Assembly: GCA_900472605.1 (NCBI GenBank)
Contig: UCJD01000037.1
Coordinates: 55,033 to 119,032, forward strand
Direction of reading: 5' to 3'
DNA from: Hyphomicrobiales bacterium
Lineage (GTDB): Bacteria > Pseudomonadota > Alphaproteobacteria > Rhizobiales > Rhizobiaceae
Length of the DNA: 64,000 bases
The translations under genes were made by a program, and so were the position numbers. Below, one piece after another: positions 7,233 through 14,467 of this stretch. Each line of letters starts with the position of its first letter. The stretch's first letter is position 1. Below the pieces are notes generated by a model. The model was not told where the DNA came from and searched no databases. It worked only from the letters and a program-made list of their open reading frames with translations.

Positions 7233-8546
7233 GTGGTGGAATTCACCGAGACAATCTATGCGCTCTCAAGCGGAGCGGTGCCCGCCGGATTGGCCGTCAT
7301 CCGTGTGAGCGGCTCAAAGGTAACTGATATCATCGGCGCCATCGTTTCAAGCACTGTCACGCCCCGCACGGCTTCTCTGAGAACGATTCGAACCCGTAAC
7401 GGTGAGACTTTGGACTCTGGCCTCGTGCTGTTCTTTCCAGGACCGAACTCCTTTACCGGCGAGGACGTCGTCGAGTTCCACGTGCATGGCGGTCGGGCAG
7501 TTGTAAGCGCCGTGTATAAGGAACTCAGTTCATTCAATGGGTTGCGGCAAGCTGCGCCTGGTGAGTTCTCCCGCCGTGCCTTCGAAAACGGAAAGCTCGA
7601 TCTACTGGAGATCGAAGGTCTTGCTGATTTGATCTCTGCGGAGACCGAGATGCAGCGGCGTCTCGCTCTTGAACAAAGCTCCGGTGGGCTCTCGTCCATC
7701 TATGAAGCTTGGGCGCAGCGTCTGACGCGTGGCCGCGCGCTGATCGAGGCCGAACTGGATTTCGCTGAGGAGGATGATGTCCCAGGTTCTGTCTCAGATC
7801 AGGTTTGGTCGGATATGAGCAGTCTTGCCAAAGAGATTCGGCAGCACCTTGGCATGGCAAAGAGCGGCGAGATTATCAGAGACGGTTTCAAGGTTGTTAT
7901 CGCTGGACTGCCGAATGCAGGAAAATCCAGCCTGATGAACGCCCTTGTACGCCGCGACATTGCGATCGTGACGGATATTGCCGGAACGACGCGTGATGTG
8001 CTGTCCACCGATCTCGACATCGACGGATTTCTGGTCAAGCTTTACGATACAGCCGGTTTGAGGGAGACCGAAGAGCTCGTTGAGCGTGAGGGTATTCGTC
8101 GTGCCCGCTCCGCGATGGAGGCGGCTGACCTCATCATCTACATAGAGGATATGTCCATCCCGGCGGAGCAAAGCCCTGTTCCATCAGCCACACTTCGTGT
8201 CGGGACGAAGGCGGATCTGCCCGCCGTGTCCCGGAATACCTACGATGTGCGTATCTCTGTGGAGACCGGCGCTGGGTTGGACGAGCTTCGGGAGGCTATC
8301 GGAAATCGGTTGCGAGAAATTGTGCCGCCGCACTCATTGGCCATGCCGACGCGCGCCCGCCACAACGATTCGCTGGCGGAATGTATTGCTGCGATCGATC
8401 GGGCAATCTCCAACGATCATGCTGATCTAGATCTCAGAGCCGAGGATTTGCGCGCGGCCGGCACAGCCCTTGGCCGCATCACCGGCAGGGTCGATGTCGA
8501 GAATCTCCTCGACGTCATATTCGGAGAGTTTTGCATCGGCAAATGA
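7233..8546 (+). CDS. mnmE: tRNA modification GTPase MnmE (TrmE)
   Basis: MnmE works with MnmG to install carboxymethylaminomethyl-type groups on U34 of certain tRNAs. The 437-residue product shows an N-terminal folate-binding domain (DTIYALSSGAVPAGLAVIRVSG-like start), the GTPase G motifs GLPNAGKSS, DIAGTTRD, DTAG and TKAD, and the essential C-terminal CIGK. Translation starts at GTG 7233, with TGGAG seven bases upstream. The stop codon is embedded in a parS-like site (8544-8559). Its partner mnmG follows after 105 bp. Confidence 0.96.
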   Translation: MVEFTETIYALSSGAVPAGLAVIRVSGSKVTDIIGAIVSSTVTPRTASLRTIRTRNGETLDSGLVLFFPGPNSFTGEDVVEFHVHGGRAVVSAVYKELSSFNGLRQAAPGEFSRRAFENGKLDLLEIEGLADLISAETEMQRRLALEQSSGGLSSIYEAWAQRLTRGRALIEAELDFAEEDDVPGSVSDQVWSDMSSLAKEIRQHLGMAKSGEIIRDGFKVVIAGLPNAGKSSLMNALVRRDIAIVTDIAGTTRDVLSTDLDIDGFLVKLYDTAGLRETEELVEREGIRRARSAMEAADLIIYIEDMSIPAEQSPVPSATLRVGTKADLPAVSRNTYDVRISVETGAGLDELREAIGNRLREIVPPHSLAMPTRARHNDSLAECIAAIDRAISNDHADLDLRAEDLRAAGTALGRITGRVDVENLLDVIFGEFCIGK

Positions 8547-8559
8547 TTCACGTGAAACA
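8544..8559. other. parS-like ParB-binding site (site 2), overlapping the mnmE stop codon
   Basis: TGATTCACGTGAAACA matches the parS palindrome at 15 of 16 positions. Its first three bases are the mnmE TGA stop codon. It lies 38 bp from site 3, in the mnmE-mnmG gap and about 2.5 kb upstream of parA. Confidence 0.85.
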
Positions 8560-8581
8560 ATGCGACCGCGACGAAAACCAT

Positions 8582-8597
8582 GGTTTCACGTGAAACG
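8582..8597. other. parS-like ParB-binding site (site 3), mnmE-mnmG gap
   Basis: GGTTTCACGTGAAACG contains the perfect 14-bp palindrome GTTTCACGTGAAAC (8583-8596); only the outer bases deviate. Sites 2 and 3 are 38 bp apart centre to centre, so ParB could load at both within one short stretch. It is also in the leader of mnmG. Confidence 0.88.
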
Positions 8598-8651
8598 TCT
8601 TGACTCCCGATGCGGCTTGCCGCATCACCGAGCGATCTCAGGAGCCTTGTT

Positions 8652-10514
8652 ATGAATACCTCACGGTTTGATGTCATCGTCATTGGTGGCGGGCACGCTG
8701 GATGCGAAGCCGCCTCTGCGGCCGCGCGCGCCGGTGCCAAGACCGCGCTCGTGACGCATCAGCGCGCCACGATCGGCGTCATGTCGTGTAATCCTGCAAT
8801 CGGGGGTCTTGGCAAGGGTCATCTGGTTCGAGAGATCGATGCATTGGATGGCTTGATGGGACGCGTCGCTGATGCCGGCGGCATCCAGTTCCGTATGCTC
8901 AACCGGAAAAAAGGCCCGGCCGTCCGCGGGCCTCGTACACAGGCTGACCGAAAGCTCTATCGGCAGGCAATGCATGCCGAGATCTCCGCGATACCCAATC
9001 TGACGGTTATCGAGGGCGATGCCTTCGATCTATCAATCCAGGACGGACGTGTCACTGGCGTGATCATGAAAGATAGCCGGATTCTCAATGCCGGCGCGGT
9101 CGTCTTGACGACCGGGACGTTCCTACGTGGCCTCATCCATATTGGGGATAAGAAAATCCCCGCCGGCCGTGTCGGCGAAGAGCCGTCAATGGGTTTGTCG
9201 AAGACGCTATCGGATATGGGATTGCAGCTCGGTCGTTTGAAGACCGGCACGCCTGCCCGGTTGGATGGGAAGACTATCGACTGGGCAGCTGTCGGCCGAC
9301 AGGGCGCCGATGACGATGCAGTCCCGTTCTCTTTTATGACGGACCATATCTCGAATCCGCAGATTGACTGCGGGGTCACGCGCACGACGCAAGCGACTCA
9401 TCGGATTATCGTTGACAATTTGAAGCGCTCGGCCATGTATTCCGGTCAAATCGAAGGTGTTGGACCGCGTTATTGCCCCTCAATCGAAGACAAGCTGGTG
9501 AAGTTTGGCGAGAGAGATGGCCATCAGGTGTTTCTGGAGCCTGAGGGCCTTGATGACGACACGGTCTACCCAAATGGCATATCGACGTCTTTGCCCGCCG
9601 AGGTTCAAGATGCGTTCATTCGAACCATACCAGGTCTTGAGCAAGTGACCATCTTGCAGCCCGGCTATGCGATTGAATACGACCACGTCGATCCGCGCGA
9701 GCTCAAGCCCTCGCTCGAGGTGAAGAAGCAAGCTGGCTTGTTTTTGGCTGGGCAGATCAACGGCACCACCGGATATGAGGAAGCAGCGGCGCAAGGGTTG
9801 GTTGCTGGCCTCAACGCCGCGCGGTTGGCGGGGCAGCAAGAGGCGGTGCGCTTCAGCCGAACCGACTCCTACATCGGTGTGATGATTGATGACCTCACGT
9901 CGCGCGGTGTAGCCGAACCTTATCGTATGTTTACGTCAAGAGCGGAATATCGTCTGTCGCTGCGTGCGGACAATGCGGATGTTCGTCTTACGCCACTCGC
10001 CATCGAACTGGGCATATCGTCCCGCGCCCGTTCCGATCGCTTCGAGCAATATGCATTGGCTATTGATGCGGGCCGGGCGCTGTTGGCCTCGTTGTCGGTT
10101 ACGCCAACAGAGGCGCGTCGATTTGGACTTAAGCTTAACCTCGATGGCCAGCGACGCACTGCCTATGAGTTGTTGGCATTCCCTGACTTCGATTTGGAGA
10201 CACTGCGCCCGGTATGGCCGGAGTTAGATCAGATAGACGTGAAGGCAGGTTCGGCGCTAGAGATTGAAGCGAACTATGCTGTTTATATGGATCGGCAGCA
10301 AGCCGATGTGGCCCATATCAAGCGTGATGAAGAGCGACTAATCCCTACCGATTTCAATTTTGATCGCTTGTCCGGTCTATCGAACGAGCTTAAGCAGAAG
10401 TTGGCAAAGGCTCGTCCTTACGACGTCGCGCAGGCTTCGCGAATTGACGGGATGACGCCAGCAGCGATTTCGCTCTTGCTCGTGCATTTGCGACGTGGCG
10501 ACGTCGCCGCATAG
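8652..10514 (+). CDS. mnmG: tRNA uridine-5-carboxymethylaminomethyl modification enzyme MnmG (GidA)
   Basis: MnmG is the FAD- and NADH-dependent partner of MnmE in wobble-uridine modification. The 620-residue product begins MNTSRFDVIVIGGGHAGCEAA, an N-terminal FAD-binding Rossmann motif, followed by the family signatures CNPAIGGLGKGHL and GPAVRGPRTQADR, and the C-terminal MnmE-interaction domain. I chose ATG 8652 because AGGAG sits 7 bases before it and homologues start there; an upstream in-frame ATG would begin in the parS leader. Downstream, rsmG may overlap or follow by 31 bp. Confidence 0.97.
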   Translation: MNTSRFDVIVIGGGHAGCEAASAAARAGAKTALVTHQRATIGVMSCNPAIGGLGKGHLVREIDALDGLMGRVADAGGIQFRMLNRKKGPAVRGPRTQADRKLYRQAMHAEISAIPNLTVIEGDAFDLSIQDGRVTGVIMKDSRILNAGAVVLTTGTFLRGLIHIGDKKIPAGRVGEEPSMGLSKTLSDMGLQLGRLKTGTPARLDGKTIDWAAVGRQGADDDAVPFSFMTDHISNPQIDCGVTRTTQATHRIIVDNLKRSAMYSGQIEGVGPRYCPSIEDKLVKFGERDGHQVFLEPEGLDDDTVYPNGISTSLPAEVQDAFIRTIPGLEQVTILQPGYAIEYDHVDPRELKPSLEVKKQAGLFLAGQINGTTGYEEAAAQGLVAGLNAARLAGQQEAVRFSRTDSYIGVMIDDLTSRGVAEPYRMFTSRAEYRLSLRADNADVRLTPLAIELGISSRARSDRFEQYALAIDAGRALLASLSVTPTEARRFGLKLNLDGQRRTAYELLAFPDFDLETLRPVWPELDQIDVKAGSALEIEANYAVYMDRQQADVAHIKRDEERLIPTDFNFDRLSGLSNELKQKLAKARPYDVAQASRIDGMTPAAISLLLVHLRRGDVAA

Positions 10515-10545
10515 ATCGCAACCTACACTATTTGAGAGTCCTGGT

Positions 10546-11163
10546 ATGGAATTGAACGGCCGGCGTGTTTCACGTGAAACACAGGAACGACTTGAGCATT
10601 TTGTCGATCTCTTTCAGAAGTGGAGCAAGGCTATCAACCTCTCGGCGCCCTCCACTCTAAAAGACGCATGGGATCGGCACATTGCCGATAGCGCCCAGAT
10701 TTTTCAACTCCAATCGCGTGCCGCGAATTGGGTTGATCTCGGTAGCGGCGGTGGCTTTCCCGGCGTTGTGACGGCGATCTTCCTTGCGGAGGTCAAGGAT
10801 GGATGGGTGCGCCTGGTGGAGAGCAACAACAAGAAAGCAGCCTTTTTACGCACTGCTCTAAGGGAAACTGGCGCCCGCGGCTCTGTGCATCCGACGCGAA
10901 TTGAAGATGCGGCTGTTGATCTACCGGTTTGCGATTTCGTATCTGCGCGGGCGCTTGCGGATCTCGACAAGTTGCTGGAGTTCGTCCAGCCGTTTGCGAT
11001 GCGTAACGAGAAAATCCGAGCCTACTTCCACAAAGGCCGGGATTATCGGTCTGAGGTGGAGAATGCTCATGGTCGCTGGGCATTTGATCTGGTAGAACAC
11101 AAAAGTGCCGTCGAGATGGACTCGGTTGTTCTGGAAATCTCCAATATACGGCATTTGGTCTAA
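10546..11163 (+). CDS. rsmG: 16S rRNA (guanine527-N7)-methyltransferase RsmG (GidB)
   Basis: RsmG methylates G527 of 16S rRNA using SAM; its loss gives low-level streptomycin resistance. The 205-residue product has the SAM-binding WVDLGSGGGFPGVV and the conserved SARALADLDKLLEF segment. Start ATG 10546 (MELNGRRVSRET) is preferred with GAGAG seven bases upstream; an in-frame ATG at 10495 overlapping mnmG by 20 bp is possible. A perfect parS lies in codons 7-12 and is read V-S-R-E-T. It directly precedes parAB, as in many bacteria. Confidence 0.95.
   Translation: MELNGRRVSRETQERLEHFVDLFQKWSKAINLSAPSTLKDAWDRHIADSAQIFQLQSRAANWVDLGSGGGFPGVVTAIFLAEVKDGWVRLVESNNKKAAFLRTALRETGARGSVHPTRIEDAAVDLPVCDFVSARALADLDKLLEFVQPFAMRNEKIRAYFHKGRDYRSEVENAHGRWAFDLVEHKSAVEMDSVVLEISNIRHLV
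10566..10581. other. parS site (site 4), perfect palindrome inside rsmG
   Basis: TGTTTCACGTGAAACA is an exact match to the parS consensus, and the symmetry extends to 18 bp (10565-10582). It lies within the first dozen codons of rsmG, 600 bp upstream of parA. This is the strongest candidate loading site in the window. Confidence 0.93.
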
Positions 11164-11182
11164 CAAATCGGGCGTTGCGACA

Positions 11183-11977
11183 ATGGTTGCTGGACGGAAT
11201 CGGATTATCACGATCGCAAATCAGAAGGGTGGCGTTGGCAAGACGACGACAGCTATCAATCTGGCAACGGCGCTAGCCGCGATTGGCGAGCGGGTCCTCA
11301 TTGTGGATCTCGACCCCCAGGGTAATGCGAGCACTGGGTTGGGTATTGATCGTAAGAACCGTAGTCGGTCCTCCTACGATCTCCTGATTGGCGACCATGG
11401 TATCCTTGACGTCGTGCAGGAAACAGCTGTACCGAATCTCTACATCGTCCCTTCCACTATGGACCTTCTGGGGATTGAGATGGAGATCGCTCAGCAGGCC
11501 GATCGTGTCTTCAAGCTCAAGAAGGCGCTTTCTGAGCGGGATGCGTTTCAGTTTTCCTATATTCTTGTCGACTGCCCCCCGTCGTTCAATCTCCTGACAA
11601 TGAACGCAATGGCGGCGGCGCATTCGGTGCTGGTTCCCCTGCAGTGCGAGTTTTTCGCGCTTGAAGGGTTGAGCCAGTTGCTTGAGACTGTCGATCAGGT
11701 TCGCAGGAGCGTAAACCCGCAGCTTGATATCCAGGGTATCGTACTCACGATGTTCGACTCACGAAACAATCTGGCGCAGCAGGTCGTGAACGATGTGCGC
11801 ACTCATCTTGGTGAAAAGGTTTACCATACGTTAATCCCGCGCAATGTGCGGGTGTCCGAGGCGCCGTCCTATGGCAAACCCGCTATTCTTTACGACCTCA
11901 AATGTGCTGGAAGTCAGGCCTACCTGCAGTTGGCTTCCGAGGTCATACAGCGTGAACGCCAGCGTCTCGCTGCCTGA
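11183..11977 (+). CDS. parA: Chromosome partitioning ATPase ParA
   Basis: ParA is the nucleoid-binding Walker ATPase whose gradient moves ParB-parS complexes to the new pole. The 264-residue product has the deviant Walker A QKGGVGKTTT (residues 14-23), the A' motif DLDPQGNAS, and Walker B VDCPPS, and is of the short chromosomal type without an N-terminal DNA-binding extension. The ATG at 11183 gives the usual start MVAGRNRIITIANQKGG. It lies 19 bp after rsmG and 31 bp before parB. Plasmid RepA-type ParA is excluded by length and context. Confidence 0.97.
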   Translation: MVAGRNRIITIANQKGGVGKTTTAINLATALAAIGERVLIVDLDPQGNASTGLGIDRKNRSRSSYDLLIGDHGILDVVQETAVPNLYIVPSTMDLLGIEMEIAQQADRVFKLKKALSERDAFQFSYILVDCPPSFNLLTMNAMAAAHSVLVPLQCEFFALEGLSQLLETVDQVRRSVNPQLDIQGIVLTMFDSRNNLAQQVVNDVRTHLGEKVYHTLIPRNVRVSEAPSYGKPAILYDLKCAGSQAYLQLASEVIQRERQRLAA

Positions 11978-12008
11978 ACAAGCTCTCGAATAAGTGGTGA
12001 GTATCGAC

Positions 12009-12893
12009 ATGAACGATGATGTCTCGAAGCGAAGATTGGGGCGTGGCCTCGCGGCGTTGATTGGCGAAATGGATCAACCGGCGCCTGTCGACGCAGGCCA
12101 GCGCGCGGTCAGTGCCGATCGTTTGGTGCCGATCGAGTTCATTACGCGAAACCCGCGTAACCCTCGTCGTTTTTTCGATGATGGCGAGCTTCATGATCTT
12201 GCAAGCTCCATTCGCCAACATGGTATCGTCCAGCCAGTTGTTGTGCGCACACTCTCCGCCAGTCAGTATGAAATCATAGCCGGCGAACGACGTTGGCGTG
12301 CGGCCCAGCTTGCGGGGCTGGTCGAGATTCCTGTCATCGTGCGGGATGTCGATGACAAGACCGCGCTTGAGATTGCGATCGTTGAAAACGTTCAGCGGTC
12401 CGATCTTAATGCGTTGGAAGAAGCGCTTGGCTACGAACAGTTGATCGCGGACTATGGTTACACGCAAAACGATCTCGGCGAGATCATCGGCAAGAGCCGC
12501 AGCCATGTCGCGAACTCGCTGCGCCTTCTGAAGTTGCCGGAGCCCGTTCGGGACCTGCTCGCTGCCGGCAGCCTGTCCGCTGGGCACGCCCGAGCCTTGG
12601 TCTCGACCTCGGACCCAACGGTCCTGGCGCGAACGATCGTTTCCAAGGGAATGTCGGTGCGCGATGCCGAGCGGCTTGCGCAGAACGATATCAAGGCGCA
12701 ATCGGAGCCGAAGCCTGCGGTCAATCCGCGCGATCAAAAGGATTCCGATACGATCGCGCTCGAGCGCACTCTCTCCGATACGCTCGGATTGGATGTCGTC
12801 ATCAATCACAAAGCGAATGGTGGACAGATCCGGATTTCTTATAAGTCGCTGGATCAATTGGAAGAAATCTGCCGACTCTTGGAGCGGCGCTGA
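12009..12893 (+). CDS. parB: Chromosome partitioning CTPase/DNA-binding protein ParB
   Basis: ParB loads at parS and spreads as a CTP-dependent clamp. The 294-residue product begins with KRRLGRGLAALIGE, the ParA-stimulating N-terminal motif, then PRNPRRFFD, box I-II motifs including HGIVQPVVVR and the CTP-binding GERRWRAA, a helix-turn-helix around LGEIIGKSRSHVANSLRLL, and a C-terminal dimerisation domain ending in LDQLEEICRLL. ATG 12009 is chosen; GTG 11994 is an in-frame alternative. It converges on holA with only 6 bp between stop codons and no terminator. Confidence 0.97.
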   Translation: MNDDVSKRRLGRGLAALIGEMDQPAPVDAGQRAVSADRLVPIEFITRNPRNPRRFFDDGELHDLASSIRQHGIVQPVVVRTLSASQYEIIAGERRWRAAQLAGLVEIPVIVRDVDDKTALEIAIVENVQRSDLNALEEALGYEQLIADYGYTQNDLGEIIGKSRSHVANSLRLLKLPEPVRDLLAAGSLSAGHARALVSTSDPTVLARTIVSKGMSVRDAERLAQNDIKAQSEPKPAVNPRDQKDSDTIALERTLSDTLGLDVVINHKANGGQIRISYKSLDQLEEICRLLERR

Positions 12894-12899
12894 TTGGGC

Positions 12900-13934
12900 C
12901 TATTTTCGGCCGGACTGAAGCGTGGTCGACAGAAGTGTCTGCATGGCGATCGTGTCCTCCAGAGAGGCGCGGCGTCGGGTCTGCAAGATGGCCGCCTGCA
13001 GGCGGCTGGTTTCACGGGCTAGAGCTTCGGTCGACCACGTTCTCAATGCCTGCTCGATGATCGGCTTGCGCTTGAAATGAAGGTGCCGCCCGAGCGTCTG
13101 CATTACCTGGGGCGCTGGAGCGCGCTTCTCTTCCATCTCGGCACGAATAGCATCCATCAGCTGAAACTGCCGCAGGCACGCCTGTATAACCAGAAAGACT
13201 GAGGTTTTTGAGGCGGTGATCTTCTGCATGGCATGCAGGAAGTTCCCTGAATTCCCGGTCAGGATCGCATCGACGGCGTCGTCAATGGATATAGCGCTTG
13301 CGTCACCGATGATCTCCGTGACGTGATGCTCTTCGATAATCTCAAGATTGAGGCAATAGAGCGCGAGTTTTCTCACCTCGTTACGCGAAGCTATACGGTC
13401 GCCGCCTATCAGCTCCAGTAGTGCCTGCCGCGCTCCCGTAGTGATCCTGAGGTTTGCACCTGCGAGTTCTGCGTCTATCAGGCTGTTGAGAGCACGTGCA
13501 TCATCTGCGTAGCAGGGAATAGTTGCGACACTGCGGGCCGCCTCGCTGGTTTTGCGTAGAAGCGAACCCTTCTTGAGGTCGCCGGCCTCGATGATGATGA
13601 AGGTCGCCTCGGGCGGCGCCTGTGACAGCACCTGAAGGGCGTCAACGAGATACTTCTCGTTTGCCGCGCCGCGGATCCAGATCAGCTTTTGGCCACCGAA
13701 GAGGCCGATCGCGCCTGCCTCGTCGAGCAGACGACCGTGGTCCTTTTGCAGGTCGCCAATATCAAGTTTGATCAGCGAAAACGGATCGGCTAGATCGACG
13801 CCAGTCTTACCGGCGAGCAGACTGGCGCGTTCCGATACCAGCCCGCGATCAGGGCCATAAACGACGAAAAGTTGGTAGTGGCGGGCGGATTTCTCCAGAA
13901 ATCCCTCGAACTCATGCGACTTTACCTCCGCCAC
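12900..13934 (-). CDS. holA: DNA polymerase III delta subunit (clamp loader)
   Basis: HolA is the clamp-loader subunit that opens the beta sliding clamp. The 344-residue product shows a degenerate AAA+ architecture with FVVYGPDRGLVSERA near the N-terminus, LIWIRGA, and the lid/collar region with EVRKLALYC. It starts with GTG 13934 preceded by AGGAG at suitable spacing, next to the end of lptE. In many Gram-negative bacteria leuS-lptE-holA are consecutive, as here on the minus strand. Assignment rests on overall pattern and synteny. Confidence 0.92.
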   Translation of the reverse strand: MAEVKSHEFEGFLEKSARHYQLFVVYGPDRGLVSERASLLAGKTGVDLADPFSLIKLDIGDLQKDHGRLLDEAGAIGLFGGQKLIWIRGAANEKYLVDALQVLSQAPPEATFIIIEAGDLKKGSLLRKTSEAARSVATIPCYADDARALNSLIDAELAGANLRITTGARQALLELIGGDRIASRNEVRKLALYCLNLEIIEEHHVTEIIGDASAISIDDAVDAILTGNSGNFLHAMQKITASKTSVFLVIQACLRQFQLMDAIRAEMEEKRAPAPQVMQTLGRHLHFKRKPIIEQALRTWSTEALARETSRLQAAILQTRRRASLEDTIAMQTLLSTTLQSGRK

Positions 13935-13945
13935 TCACCCGCTCC

Positions 13946-14467
13946 TCAGCGGCCAAGCGCCGCGGCGATCTCGGCGGCCACGAATTCGGCGACCTGGCGT
14001 GCGGCGCGGTCCTCGGAGTCGCGGATGGCGCGCTGCTTAGCAAACTCCTGGGCGGGAAAGTCGACAAGTGCTGTCGCTGACTGGTGGCCGGCGCGGATCA
14101 CGTGCCCGTCCTTGTTCGACTTCAGCGTATAGTCGACACTAACAGTGGTGCGACCGGCGCGAGATTCATCGGAGGATGCAACGAGCAAGGTGTCGATCAC
14201 GCTCGATCGAGCGTTCATCTCGACCTTGTAATCAGCCTTGTCCGGCTCGCCAGCGCCGCGTGAGGAAAGGAAGATCAGGTGATTTCGGACTTCCTGCCCG
14301 ACGCGCGACGTTGCCTCGGAGAAGGCAATGGATGACAGCTTGTCGGCAACGCCCGACGTTTCTGAATATAGCGGCCGGACCTGGCACGAAGCGAGAAGAA
14401 CCGTGGTTGCCAGCACCGCGGCGATCCCCGCGCGGCCAGCCAGCTTGGAAGCGATATTAAACGACAA
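13946..14467 (-). CDS. lptE: LPS-assembly lipoprotein LptE
   Basis: LptE is the outer-membrane lipoprotein that plugs the LptD barrel and delivers LPS to the surface. The 173-residue product begins with a signal peptide ending in the lipobox LASC (Cys near residue 28) followed by QVRPLYS, a typical alphaproteobacterial LptE start after processing. It must start at TTG 14467, because no ATG precedes the signal peptide; this overlaps the end of leuS by 11 bp, suggesting coupled translation. Synteny leuS-lptE-holA supports the call more than the sequence, which is poorly conserved in this family. Confidence 0.88.
   Translation of the reverse strand: MSFNIASKLAGRAGIAAVLATTVLLASCQVRPLYSETSGVADKLSSIAFSEATSRVGQEVRNHLIFLSSRGAGEPDKADYKVEMNARSSVIDTLLVASSDESRAGRTTVSVDYTLKSNKDGHVIRAGHQSATALVDFPAQEFAKQRAIRDSEDRAARQVAEFVAAEIAAALGR

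Noticed and set aside
13010..13025. GTTTCACGGGC sequence inside holA
   Set aside because: Half of a parS only; the second half-site is absent. Similar partial matches (GTTTCACGGCG, GTTTCACCTG) occur elsewhere and were not called.
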